Shown here: positions 23,640 to 36,119 of the stretch, in pieces
Numbering within the stretch: the first letter of the stretch is position 1
How the letters are laid out: every line of letters starts with the position of its first letter
From: Aptenodytes patagonicus
Taxonomy: Eukaryota > Chordata > Aves > Sphenisciformes > Spheniscidae
Direction: 5' to 3'
NCBI RefSeq assembly: GCF_965638725.1
Contig: NC_134970.1
Span: 8,042,001 to 8,106,000 of the forward strand
Length of the DNA: 64,000 nucleotides
Translations under genes and position numbers: made by a program
Notes under the pieces: generated by a model
What the model saw: only the letters and a program-made list of their open reading frames with translations
Databases searched by the model: none
What the model was told of the DNA's origin: nothing

Positions 23640-26160
23640 TCTTGCTGTCCACTCGGAAAGCCCGTCCGGAGCATTCCAGGGATGGGAGGGGTTAGAACCC
23701 TGTGTTCCTGGCAGCTGTCTAACAGCATGTAGTACTGGGAGGGGGTCAGGCTAGCAGGAGCATTCCCTGGGGGTTTTTGGAGGATCCCAAGGGGTTGCTA
23801 GGGAGATGGGGCTGGTGAGTGGGCATCCCAGGATGCTATTGAAGTTCTCATGCGAGGTTAGCAGGGTTGCTGGGTCATCCCAGAGAAGCCACTGGGGTCT
23901 CTAGGTCAGCCCAGAGGAGCTGTTGTGGTGTCTTGTGCATCTTGTGGAGGAGGAGGGGGCACTGTGGCCCTTGGCAGTTGCCCACAGGTCACCTTGGGAG
24001 ACAGAGCCCCTCCATGTCGGTGTGGAGCCTGAGGGGCCCAGCCCCAGGCAGGATACTGCCGTCTCTGCCCGCTCCCAGAGGAACCCCCCTTCCAGCGTTG
24101 GACAAGGGAAGCCCGTTCCTACCCACAGGATCACACCCAAAGACCACCCTGTCCCACGAGTGCAAGAGCCGCCCAGCCTGCCGCAAGCCCCCCAGGCGCC
24201 CTTTGATGCCAAGGCCCCGGCTGCCCATCAATGGCACCGGCAGCTCTGCTGCCTGGACGGCCCACTGCACTGGGGGGGGGGCCAGGGGTCCGGGCAGGCC
24301 TGGGCTGCCCATGAGGAAACGGGCATCTTGTGCTCCCCTGCAAAAGCGGGTGGCATGGCTGGGAAGCTGCAGAGCCCCGCACCGCCCCAGCACAGCTTGG
24401 CCCTGCGCCAGCGTGGGGCACCCACTGGCCAGTGAGGTGGGACATGTGGGGCTGCGCTCCATATGCCCTGTGTCCCCATCCTGCCATGCTGGGACCCTGC
24501 TATGGGCCGTGCCGCCCAGTGCCCGCAGCGCAGCCTATGCCCCTGTGCAGGGACCTTCCTGGACCCTGCAGGCCACTGTAAGACAAGGAAGGGGCACACT
24601 TCCATTTCAAACTAGGGAAGTCAAGGCAGAATCAGCACGGGTGAGAAAAAAATGGTCTTTGTTAACCAGACGTACCCCTGGGCCCCTGACAGCACGTCTG
24701 GGCTACTGGGTTTTTCTTCCTGGCGTACGAAACAGTTGCAAGAGGAGAAACACTGACGGAAGCAGCTGTCCCATGGGGCGGGAGCAAAGCCCCCTTTCCA
24801 GCACCCTTTCTTGTTTCCCGGGTATGCCCAGGAAAGCTGGAACCCTGCCCGGCAGGCCAGGCCAGGCCAGGCAGCTGCCCGGCACGGGAGCGTGGCAGGG
24901 TTCGGGAGCCCACAGGCATGGGGTTCCGCCGCCTGTAAGGGCGGCAGCCGTCTTGCCCCAGGGGAGCCCACAGGGTCTCCCCGCCCTACTCAGCCCTGGG
25001 GAGCCCCAATGTGATGTCAGAGCCGCCGCTGTGAGGTCAGAGCTGGCTGCCTGCACAGCCCTGTGGCGCGTGGGGAAGGAGCCCACAGCTGCTGTGTGGC
25101 TGTTGCCCTGGGCAGGCGCGCTCCTGCTGGGGGGGGCGGCGTGGGGCTGCTGCCGGAGCTGTTTTTGCCTGGGCAGGCCACACTGCTGCGGCTGAGGGGG
25201 AAGAGCTGAGCGGGGAGCCTGTCTTTGCCCAGAGATGGCGAGGAGAAAGGGCCCCCAGAGAAGATGCCAAGGGGCCTCCAAAGGCTCCTTGGGGAACAAG
25301 GCTGACCAACAGCCAGCAGGGGAGGCAGCGGGGCCGAGCCGCTGCCAGACGAGTAGGTACGAAACGGGCTGCTCCTGCCCAGGGCGTCACGTTGGGGTGG
25401 TAGCACGGACGTGGTGTAACACGGTCAGTGGGGTGCGCAGCAGCATGGGGAAGCCAACAGAGGTTTGCTGAAGAAGAGCCCCGTGGCTTGCGAAGCCCCC
25501 CTTCTGTGGGGATGGGTCTCGGCTGAAAGCCTGGCTCGCTCTCCCGGCCAAAAGCCAGTGTGCAGCAGGGCCTTTTGGGGAGGCGGTAGCCTCGTGCTGC
25601 AGGGGTCGGAGCCCAGCCCTGCTGCACGGGGAGATTTTGCTGCGCGGGGAGTCCAAGCCCCTGGGACCTGGGACTGGCCCCCTTGGGACGTTGAGGCACA
25701 GTCCTGCCTGGCTGAGGGGGGCAGCTGAGCGGGGAGAAGAGGGGTCGGGAGACCATCAGCGCCCAGGGAAGAGGTGGGGGGCTGCGGTGGGGGACAGCAG
25801 CCTGTGCCCCCTCCCCGAACGGCCACTGAGAGGTGCCTGCCGAGGGGCAGGATGGCGCCAGGGGCCAGGGAGCAGGGAGGGACAGGGTGAGAATTGGGCT
25901 GTGCTGCCGGGTGGGCTTCCCGAGGCAGGGGACCGCTGCTGCCAGCTCGCTTCCTCTTCTCCCACTGTGGGCCTGTAAAGCAAAGGATGGGGAAAGGCGG
26001 GGGGAACCCCTGGAAGCAGCCCAGCTGTGCTGCCCTCTCTCGCTGCTGCTGGAACGGCCCATCCTCTGGCAAGGGCCTCCGCTCAGGCTACCTCTGCCCA
26101 CCTCGGCTCCTGCAGCGTGGGGACAGTGGGCAACCGGCATTTGTCTTTTTCCTCCCACAG
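23640..26160. other. GC-rich region upstream of the SUN gene
   Basis: No convincing gene. Long open frames on both strands here (up to 442 codons +, 373 codons -) have no recognisable domain and are Pro/Gly/Ala/Arg-rich, as expected for random GC-rich DNA. The acceptor-like CCTCCCACAG at 26151-26160 suggests that an untranslated first exon of the SUN gene lies somewhere in this block, but its position was not found. Confidence 0.4.
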
Positions 26161-26170
26161 GAACCTCTGC

Positions 26171-29100
26171 ATGGAGGTGGAGCTGGTGGAACTGTCTTCG
26201 ATGTCAACCGCCGGCTCAGCCTCTCAAGGGCCTGCCAAGTGGCGTGACGAGGCCACAGAAATTGCAAGTAAGTTCAGCACTGCTGCTTGCTGTGAAGTCC
26301 TCTGGGGTGAACTTGGAGAGCTGCGCTGTGCCAGAGCTCTGGCCAAATGTCACAAGTGGCAGGAGAAGTGCAGGCTGCCCTGCTCTTTGGCCCAGGGAGG
26401 GAGAGTGTGTAGGACTCGGTGCCCGCCTCCCCACAGGGAGCTGAAACATGTGTGGCTGGGCATCCTGGAGAAGAGACCTCAAGAGACGGGCCTAACTTTT
26501 CTCTCGTTTCTTTGCCCAGGGACAGTCTTCAGCCTTACTTGCCATCTGGCAGGTGCCCTTGTCTCTCTGTGGAGACATCTGCTGAGCACGTGCATCTTCG
26601 CCGTGTACGTACTACTTGTTTCTGCTGTGGACAGGGGGGAGAAAGGGGATGTGTGAGGGCCGGTGCAAGCAAAGGGGAGAGCAGAGGGTGTTCCCCAGCC
26701 AGCAGCAGGGGGCTCCCACTCGGGCACCAAAGCTCGGGCGCTGCTCGTGCTGTGGCCATTCTCAGGGAGAGCCAAGAGCAAAGCCCCTCGGAAGTCTCAC
26801 TCCCACGCATTTGCCGGAGCCCCAGACTTTGGCTGCGGTAGGACAAACTGCCACGTAGCCAGACGCTCGGGTGCAGAGCCAAGCCTCCGCAGGGGAAGGG
26901 TTTCCCCCGGCTCTGGCAAGGGAGAGTCTGGAGGTGCAGGTCTGGGAGGGCTCTGGGAGGAAAGCCAGACAAGGCTCCTGCGCTTCCCAGCTGTGCGGAA
27001 AAACACCCCCAAGAGAGATCTGTGTGATGGCAAGTGAGAACAGGCCTGCTTTCTCAGCCAAAGAGAGAGCAAGGTCCACACCAGAAAGACTGCTGAAAAG
27101 CAGTCTTCATTTGCTCGACCTCTTGGCTTCCCTGGATAGTTTTCATTCCCTTTTGGAAGGTGCTCCTGGAGCCCTTCCTTTGGGGAAGATCTGCCGGCAG
27201 TGTTGAATGGCGTGGACAGAAATCGTGTTCCTCCTGTGTGCTGCTCTGTCAGCTCTCTGTCAGCAGCAGGCTTCCAAAACGGTGGCTTTCTGGCCTGAAA
27301 AGGGAAATCCACCCGTGAAAGGGTTTGCCCACGACTTGGTTCGTTGACAGCCACAGGACTCCCTCTTTTTCAGGCAAAAGATGGCCCTCCAGAAGAAGAG
27401 GTTCTTGAAAGTCGTCTTCTTGTTGCTCCCAGTGGCTCTTGGTGAGTTTTCGTGAGCAAACATCTGAGGGCGACAGCCTGGCTGTGCTGGATGCCAGCTT
27501 TCAGCTGGCCAGCTTTCCTTTTGGGCCAGTATGTGCGGAAACTCCCGTGGCCCAAGTGCTTCCCGAGTATGTCCTTGAGTGGGACTGGCTTTCGGACTAG
27601 CAGTAAGACTGGTAGTCTCCCAGCCATGCTGCTGCTCTGGCCACTGGACCAAATGGCTTGCGTAGTCTGCAAGTCTGCGAGCGAAGGGCGTAGGTATTTC
27701 CAAGCCTGAACTGGGGATTCCCAGGGGGGAGGGGCCGTGCAGGGGGACCGATGGAGAGGTACCTCTCCTAGCCCATGCAGCCTGGTCTCGGTGCTCACTG
27801 AAGCAGTGAGGGGAAATGGGGAATAGCTCTGGGGCAGCGAGCACACCTGAAGATCACGGCTGCGCAGTCCCCTCAAGCCGGGGCTGATGGCTCCCGGTCG
27901 GAGGCGCGTCCTCTCTCTGCGCCCCCACGTTCCCCACCTCCTCAGCTAACCTGCTGCCCCACCCCCAAGGCAACAGGGAGGAGACAACGCGACTGCAGGG
28001 ATCGCTAGCAACCCCAGTAAAATAACTGTCTCTTGGTGATGTGAATTGCAGCTGGTGTTTACTGCGGGACCTCGCTGCCAGCGTGGACAATGCCGGCAAA
28101 GGGACTGAGAGAGGTCGGTGACTCTTGTGGGACAGGCACCTCCGGCAACGGAGCGTGGCTGACAGTGGCTGGATAAATCACGGGCTCTTCTGCTTCCACG
28201 CAGGGTGACCCAAAGAAGCAGCAGCTTTTGCCGTCTCTTCCTAGGGAACCCTCTCCTGGGAAGCCCCGGCGGCTCTGGTAGCGGATGCTCTAACGGAGCG
28301 TTTTTCCCTTTCAGGAGCTGACAAGGGTGTCTGCAGCAGACCTCAAGACCCTGCGGTAAGAGATGTTTCCTGAGCTGGAATTGGTTCGGTGCAGAAGCCT
28401 CAGCCGACCTCGTGCTACCTGCACTCGTTTTCCTAACAGCCAGGGCTCCCGTACTTCCCTCCTGCCTTTGCCTTTTGCTCAACCTGGTGCGGAAGGGAAG
28501 CACTCGCAAAGCAGGGAAAGCACATGTGTCTCTCCTCCTTGCTGAGCTCAGGTGCTCCCCAGAGGGGATGGGCCGCTCTCTGACAAGATCTGCTTTCCTG
28601 TTCCTGCAGGCACTCGAGCGCTTTGTTGGCGGAGCAAACCCAAAAGATGCAGCTTCTGCTGGAGGAGGTGGCTCAACTGAGGGCGGAGCTCAGCAGTGTG
28701 AAGGTGATCCTGCATTTTGGGGAAGGAGGCTTGGCTGGGCAGAACCCCCGAGAAAGCACTCCTTGGGGTTGTTGGTGGGGCCGGACTGCTGACCGCCGCA
28801 ACCCAGCCTTTGCCCCAGGGGCTTGCTGGCTCAGCTTCTGCGCTGCACAGGCCCTCCTCCAGCCCCAGTTTAACCGAGCTGCTTCAGGCAGCGGAGGACT
28901 CCCGACAGCCTTCCCTTGGCATGCCGACACCTCTGGCTGCTCTGGCCAGGCCCCTGAGGCAGTGGTGAGACCCAGGCACGCTCACGGCGCCAGCCATCGC
29001 TGGCAGGGCCTGAGCCCATCTCCCAGCTGACCTGGAGAGCGTGGAAGGTGGGGAGGAGGGTGTGGGGACCCTCGTCAACCCACCTCGGGGACATGGTCGT

Positions 29101-32100
29101 GGCCGTGGACACAGATACGGTTCCTCAGTCCTCACGGCTCACGTCAGCAGCAGAGAGTCTTGCAGCTCTGTGGACTTGAGACTGGGCTTGCCTTGCATTT
29201 CTGACACTGACCCTTTGCCTCTGCGGACGCTAGTAGCCATGCCGAACTGCCCGCTGATGTGATCCTTTTCTGTGTTTGTTTATGGCATGCCCAGGAAGTT
29301 CAGAAAGTGAACCAGGCGGCGTCCGAGATGGCTTCGGAAGTCTACGTCCAGATGTCTGACTGGGCCCTGAAAAGCTCTGGTATGGACACAAGCAGCCCAG
29401 TCTCCTTGGCCTGCGCTTGTCTGTAGCACTCCCCAAAGGAGCCTGCGCTCCAGGCGCTGCTCTCCAAAGTGGGGGAGCTTAAACGCTTCATGGGGTCCAA
29501 GAGCAAGGCTGTGGCAGAGTGGCGCTCTCAGACTCCCTCCCAGTCCTGCCCTTGGCCTTCGCAGGGCTGCCTCTGGCACTGCCCCCGCACGTGTTCCTGT
29601 GCTGATGGAGGGGCTCTCTTCCTCTCCACTGCATTTGAAAAGGGAATGGCTGGGCCGTCCTTTGCTGCCCATGCAGCAAGCCCTCAGCTTCGGTCTGCTG
29701 TCATTCACATGGGTGCCTGCTGTCTCCGAGAACCCTCAGACCTTCTCCTCGTGGCACTGTGAGAGAAGCAGCCACCAGGCACGTGGCTGCCATCATTCCC
29801 CTGAACAGCTGGGCACCCCCACCAGCGTGGTGATGAGGACAGGACTGACAGACGTGGAGCTGGCCCGCAACATCAGAAATAGTGTCTGAGCACCAAGTCC
29901 TCCTAGTCTGTGGCCTCTTGCAGTCACGTGCTCTCCCTTCCTTACAGGTGCCACCATCGACGTGCAGAGAACTTCCGAGACCTACAGCTGCAAAGAGAAT
30001 TGGGGCTGCAGGGTTTTATGGTTCTTTCGCACTGCCAACCCTCCTGATACTATTTTGCAGGTATCGTAGCAGAAATCATCGGTGCCGGTTTCCTTCCTTC
30101 CTTCCTGTGAAGTTAGGGGCTGACCTCAGGGGCTCTCCCCTCAGTCCAGTGGTACTGCTCAAGCCCGCAGTGTTGATCAGGTTCCTGAAACCAAAGCTCT
30201 AACACAGGGCTGGGCTTGCTAGAAATCAGTGGTTCCCCTCAGGAGGGGAACGGAGCTGAGCTGAGCCGAGCCGCTGCATCTTGCCCACAGTCCTCTGCCA
30301 CAGCTGGGTGAAAGACTTTCTCCCTGGTGACCCCGTTTCCGCGCTCATCCCTAACAGCACCTTTTTGGGGGTGGGAGGCGGGAGCCGGGGGTGTGCCCTG
30401 CAGAGCCACTGGGCAGAGACGTGTTTCTGCTAGGCCCCTGACTAGGATGGTTTCATAACCGCTATTCTCCTCTGCTCCGTAATACTGAGAGCCCCCTTTG
30501 TCAGGCAGGGAAGAAGGCCTCCTGCTTCTGTCCATTTCCTCACACGCGCCTCATTTTCGAGGCACCACAGACACACCGGCGCCTACGCTTCAAGCTGCAT
30601 GGGCAGTTGTGTTGACCCCAACACTCCCTCACACTTCATTGCTCTCGCGTTCTGGTTGCAGCCGGATGTTTCCCCAGGAAACTGCTGGCCTTTACAAGGG
30701 CATCAGGGCCAGGTGGTCATCAGGTTGCCAGCACAAGTCCATCTCACTGCCGTCACTGTGCAGCACATTGCCAAAGAAGTCTCTCCATCTGGGACCGTCA
30801 TCAGCGCCCCCAGAGACGTCGCTGTCTTTGTAAGTCTCTGCTGGGCGCTTCTGGCGGGGATCTGGCCCGGGGGAAAAGCCGTGACAGGGTCTTGCTCGCT
30901 TTTGTGCATCCTCTGAGGTTTGTGCCCTGCTCTCTCCTGAGCACTGCGGTGCGCTAGCAGGGTACTTGAAGGGCTCTAGAGGTTTCATCCCTCTTAAGGC
31001 TTGTTCTGACCAAGCACCTCAGGGTTCTTGACCAAAACTCAAGGCGGAGACTCAGCTCCACCGTAACCAGTGCTAGACTGCTGCTAGAGCCCCAGGAGAG
31101 GGTGGGTAGATAACAGGGCTGATGCAGCGCGTACGTTGCCTCTTTGTCGGGACGAGTCTGAGCTGCTCTCCTTGTGCTTTGCCCCTGAGGGAGTAGACGC
31201 GGACGGAGAAGAGGAGACTCTCCTTGGGACATTCACGTACAACGTGGCGAAAGAGCTCATTCAGACCTTCCCTCTGAAGGTACGGTCCACGCGCGGGGGC
31301 AAGATGCCAGGGAGCCAAAGAGGTTTGCCTGCAAGTCCATGGCAGGAAGAGCGTGAATGCTTTCTCCCTGGGCAGAGGGGCCCAGACCACCGCCGAGAGA
31401 GACCTGGCGGGCTTGGGAGGGCTGAGTAGCACACGGTGGTGGTAGCAAAAGGATAGCGAGGGCAGGGTCAGGCCCGTGGGAGCACAAGTCCCGAGAGATT
31501 CCCCGGCTGGACCCACTGCCTTCAGCAGAGCCAGCTGCACACGCAGCCACTCCACCCGAGCAATGTCTTTGTGCCGTGGAGAAACAGGGACGCCTGGCGG
31601 CGAAAGCCATTGGGCAGCACCGTCGCTCCATCCTGTGGCCTGCTGGCAGGCTGGCCAGCGTCCTCTCCTCCCAACATCGCATGCCCCTTCTCTCCTGGTG
31701 CTCTCACGCCTGCCAGGAGGAAAGCAGGCAGAGCAGACAGCGGGAGCTCGGTGGGGTTGCACACCAGCTGCCCCACGCATAGGAGCACCTCCCCGGCCTC
31801 TCTGTCAGCACAGAGCAAGCAACAGAGGGAAGGGGCAGAGGGCAGGGAGACTGAGCCCCAGCCGGGCCGGCATGCAGAGGATGCCAGGTGCCTTCCCCCT
31901 TCCCATGTCCCCAGCCTCCCCAGCAGACCCACTACCAGCAGCGAGCCTCAGATTTCCACAGCCGCTCCCACCCACTTTCAGGAGCTTGTTCCTCAGCAGG
32001 AGCAGGACTGGCAGGGGGAGAAACATTGATTGCATTGTCGCTCATAACACCCCCCGTTTCCTTTTCCCTCTTTCCTTCACAGAACGCGCCGCTTCCCAGA

Positions 32101-32244
32101 GCCTTTTCATACGTCAAACTTCTTGTGAAGAGCAACTGGGGAAACCCAGCGTACACCTGCATTTATCGAGTGCAGGTTCATGGGAAGATGGCAAACCAGA
32201 AAGCCTCGACTGAAACCAGAGGAAAAGAAGAGGGACAAACATAA
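26171..32244 (+). CDS. SUN-domain protein, short (SPAG4/SUN5/SUN3-like), 354 aa
   Basis: Inner nuclear membrane protein; SUN domains bind KASH proteins in the perinuclear space, forming the LINC complex. Exons: 26171-26267, 26520-26604, 27374-27441, 28052-28113, 28315-28355, 28610-28703, 29295-29379, 29948-30060, 30662-30829, 31190-31279, 32083-32244. All have AG/GT borders and matching phases; no internal stop. Hydrophobic segments: residues about 36-61 and 70-85. A short coiled coil (about 119-170, LLEEVAQLRAELSSV) precedes the SUN domain (about 178-335), which shows GATIDVQRTSETY, NPPDTILQ, PGNCWPLQGHQGQVVIRLP, SAPRDVAVF, LGTFTY and SNWGNPAYTCIYRVQVHG. Length suits the short testis-type SUN proteins. 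The NWGNP and RVQVHG ending favours the SPAG4/SUN5 side, but the exact orthologue is unclear. The start ATG is the first in the exon; an upstream exon is possible. Confidence 0.9.
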
Positions 32245-32248
32245 TAAA
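32243..32248 (+). terminator. Polyadenylation signal AATAAA of the SUN gene
   Basis: ACATAATAAAG: the stop codon TAA (32242-32244) overlaps AATAAA, which implies a 3' untranslated region of only a few tens of bases unless a later signal is used. Confidence 0.65.
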
Positions 32249-32429
32249 GAAGAAAAAGCGTGTGTGTGGGGAAAGATGTGGCAATTCGGATCGGTGTAGA
32301 GGATTGGTCTCCAAAGTGGGGTGCGCAAGAAGATCCATTGAGGGGAGGCCGGGCGCATGTGGAAAATGTTAGAACTTCTACTTAATTTTTTCTTAAAAAT
32401 GAGGGAGATAGTAAGCGTTCCTAAGATTT

Positions 32430-32860
32430 AATCTAGAGAGGAGAGGCCCAGCCTGGCACCGCTCCTTCTCCCGCCGCCCCGGGAGGCTCCGCAAGTGGCA
32501 CCAGCCTAGGGCACGCAGAAGGGCCCGGCTTCAGTTTACAACAGGGAGACTGCCACCCGCCGCCACAGCAGGCGCCGCAGGAGCTTTCCCAGGAGCCCGC
32601 CCACCTTCTTCCTGGCTTCTCAGCCAATGGCGCCCGCCAGGCGGTGACAGGCAGGGCCTCCCGCCAGCCACTGCAGCGCCCTTCTCTGGCCCCGCCCCAC
32701 TGCTACCCCGCTGCCACGGCAACTGGGCAGCCTGCAGGCGCGGGTTGCGGGGCGAGCAACAAGCCTTGGGACAACTCTTTGGGGCTCCCAGGGCCGGGGG
32801 TGGGGAGCTCCTCCCTTACTTTCCCGATAGTGGGGCCGGAGGAGCAGATGGAACAATTTG
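32430..32860. promoter_or_regulatory. GC-rich, CCAAT-containing block downstream of the SUN gene
   Basis: GC-rich sequence with CpGs and a CCAAT box in CAGCCAATGGCGCCCGCC near 32630. It resembles a housekeeping-type promoter, but no first exon was found on either strand. It may be a relic. Confidence 0.25.
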
Positions 32861-33138
32861 GCCTGGCACCTTCCCAGCACCCAGGCTGTCGGTTTGTCGG
32901 TTAACCCGTAGTTTCTGTAAAACGGGTGTGGGGAGCCTGTCTGACTGGCCTGTCGGAAACCCCATGCCTCACCCCAGGAATGTCCCCGTCCTAGATCTTG
33001 CTACTCTCTGTTGGGAGGTCCTTTTGTGTCACACTGATTAGTGTCGACGGGGAATTTTCACCCCTTGTTATTCTGACCTCCCCTTGGCATTTGGACGACC
33101 CTGACCCGTCTTTCCTTTTGACGGACCAGCGTCTCTGG

Positions 33139-33329
33139 GGTTCCCAGGAAGGCTGGCCAGTTCTGCAGCCCTTGGGGTGTTCCTCCACCATCTAACACTA
33201 AGGCTAGGCTCTTTGGTCCCCCGGGTGCTGCATGTTGCAACACTGTGGTTTTCCCTCCCGCTGTTGCTGTCATGGACCTCATAACCGGGGTATAGCATCT
33301 TCTCCATTAAGGACATCCCGGGCAGCCAG
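33139..33329 (+). repeat. Dispersed ~200-bp repeat, copy B
   Basis: Matches 23439-23639 in the same orientation over its whole length, with scattered substitutions. It directly adjoins the reverse-oriented LTR starting near 33340. Confidence 0.85.
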
Positions 33330-33339
33330 ACTGTCGCGG

Positions 33340-33795
33340 AGGCTCATGTCATCCAATTAGGCGGGTGATAGATTGAAAAATAAACTTTATTTTAACCAAA
33401 ATTGTTTAGCAGAAAACTAACTAGAAATGAGGCGTCAACACTCCGACAACATCAGTAAACCACAGGTTCAGGATGGCGTAGGAGGGATTAATACTGCACA
33501 GCCGGCTTTAGAAATGCGGATCCAAAATGTGCACAATCACTCAGCTATAAGATGAGGGCTCTCAACCTCGAGGAGTTTCCTTGGGTGGCGTCCCGACCCA
33601 AGGGGAGAGTCCCTGACTGCAGACCCGCTGCTCCGAGGAGGACCGGCTCAACTTGCCCTCCGGCGGGGCTCCATTTATACCCTAGTCGAATCTGATCTGT
33701 GGTCAATTCGAATTGGCTGAGGGCCTTAACCTTCCTACTCCTCACCCGAGGTGTATATGATGGTCTTAATGCCCCCAGTCTTTGTCAGGGCAGGT
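33340..33795 (-). mobile_element. LTR in reverse orientation
   Basis: On the minus strand a TATA box GGTATAAATGG (about 33671-33681) is followed about 300 bases later by AATAAAG (33386-33391 region). The segment CTCCCCTTGGGTCGGGACG ... CTCCTCGAGGTTGAGAG matches the LTR-like block at 19.97-20.02 kb. No internal retroviral sequence flanks it, so it is a probable solo LTR. Confidence 0.6.
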
Positions 33796-36100
33796 GCACC
33801 AGCCACAGCCCCGTCCAACCTCAATGATTCTGTGAAATCCAGACACAGAGATCTACTTTGGAATCACCATGAGAAGTTTAGTTACCAAACAAACCGATGG
33901 GAAAGATGTGTGGTAATACTCATGTGCGCGCACACCACGTGCAATTCCGTGAGACTTTAAAGCACTTTGAAAACAGCAAGCTCAAATGGGTTTTGCCGTC
34001 AGCCTCAAGCCGAGAGGCAGCATTCATCAGCCAACGCAGAGGAACAGGCTGGGAGTCAGCTAGAAAACTGTTCCCAGTTCTTCCTTTGTCATCCCTGGCT
34101 CAGGTGTGCAAGCCTGTGCACTGCTTTGCCTAGTTGCCGAGTTCTCATCCCGCTGCGATTCCACAGATAATGTGAACACAAAGGAGTTAAACAGGAAGAC
34201 CTCTAGTTAATGGCATGGGAACCTGAAAGCTTATGACAACTTTTCTCCAAATATGGGCAATGCTGCTTAGATTCTGTCACCTAAGGAAGAGAAGGAAGAA
34301 GACAAATGGGGCAAAGGATTACACAGGAATGAAATATCAGGAAGGTACAAGAGACATTAAAAATATTGATAGGGGCCCTGGAAGACTACGTTGTAGTCAA
34401 CTGACCTGTCCATACCCGACCGTGGGCATGAGGTCGCTGCTCCGACTTCCACTCTTCTCCCCTTCCCTGTCTCTTCCGCTGCAGTACTTTCTGACATTTC
34501 ATTTCTTCTCTTGACCTTCAGGACATTGCAAACTCGGTATTGACTAAATTTGATTTTGACCTTTCTGTTTTAGAACAAAATTCAGAGTCAATTACATTCC
34601 TATTTCGCAAAATTGTTCACGTTTATACAACGAAAACCAAAAAATGATTCAGGAGTAAGAGAGTAGCTTCCTTCTTCAAACAGAAGAGAGGCACTGAGAG
34701 GCCATCCAGAGAATTATGCTCAACAGTTTTAAACAAAAAGTACTGCTTTCCAGGACATCCTATTTGCTCCATCTTCAGAGGAGGGCCTAGGAATGTAATT
34801 AGCAGGAATGTAATGCTAGCAGACATAGAAGAAATTCTTTTGGGGAATTTGGACGTGACATCTTCACTAATTCACTCCCTCTTCAGACACTTACCCATAC
34901 TGAAAACAAACCCACCCTGAGCTCTCATTAAACAAAAACTTTCCAAATAAGCTTAACTTTGTTGTTTATGACATATACAGTACCTAGGAAACTACTTAAT
35001 TATTCAGAAATATCGACCTCATACAGACTCTCACAGTGAAGAAACCATTGGACAGCTCAGCTCAGACTTGCAGAAAATACATCTAACTGAAGCCGGCAGG
35101 GCTGTCGGGTCCTGAGGCAGGACCTCATTCAAAGTCCACTGGGATTGACAGGAAGATTTCTCGCAATTTGGAGGGTTCTAGGTGAGAATTCAGTGCCACT
35201 TTACATTGCCTGACTGACACCTAGAAACAGGAGAACTGTAGCATTGCCTATATAGATACATTCTGCTTCTCCAGACTATTTTGAATATAAATTTACAAAA
35301 AAAAATCCAAAACAACAAAACAGAAACACACACACAACTTACAAGCTCGTAACTGCCCTTGTTTACGTCTTTACCTGTAACAGAGGTATTATAAAATTTG
35401 GTGAATATTTAGACTGGACTTTCTTTAACCAACTTAAAAGTACACTTTTGCATTGCACCTCACCTTCTGAGAACAAGATAAACTACTTAGAAACAATGCT
35501 GGACTTGCATATGCTATGCTGAAATTGAAAAACAGCAAATACAGCTCTTTCAGAACTAGAATTCCTGGCTATGAATACCACATGTCGATGGGACGGGGAC
35601 AATTGCTTTTCTTGAAGGAGACGAAGGAGTCTTCAGAAGAGAAGGAACCGAAGAACTGTGAGCATCACTCTGTGTTTTGGGCACCAGGTGGAAGATGCAA
35701 GGACATCTGGAGCATAGCCTCCAGCAGAGAATATTGGCCAGCTAACCTCTGACGCATGGGATCAATACGTATTTTCCTGGAGAAAAATCCCTGCCAACAG
35801 AAACTCGAAACATCAGTGCCTGAAAGTAACAGGACGTTATGCTGTGCATAATTTTAGAATAGCAACGCTGTACAACTATCTGGGGAGGGCAATTAAATAC
35901 TGGAGCAAGGCGTACAGGACAGTGAGTGAATTCTCCACGTTTAGAAGTTTTTACATCCAAACATGGTATGTTTGATAGGGGACGCTACACGCAAGCAAAT
36001 GGGTGAGACTAAGAAATGAATCGTGGTCCCTTTTATAAAGGAGACCAGACTAAGCAGTCGTAAGAAAAAACAGCAACTTTTCTCAGGGACCAATAATCGG
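33796..36100. other. AT-rich noncoding region
   Basis: A CR1-tail-like scrap (CCAACCTCAATGATTCTGTGA) lies at about 33817-33837. No gene was recognised; open frames are short and lack splice-consistent partners. Confidence 0.4.
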
Positions 36101-36119
36101 AACAGGAAATAGTAAGAAC

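Noticed and set aside
23867-26158. 442-codon + frame (23867-25195) and 373-codon - frame (25037-26158)
   Set aside because: Overlapping frames on opposite strands with Pro/Gly/Ala/Arg-rich composition and no family features; typical of random GC-rich DNA.
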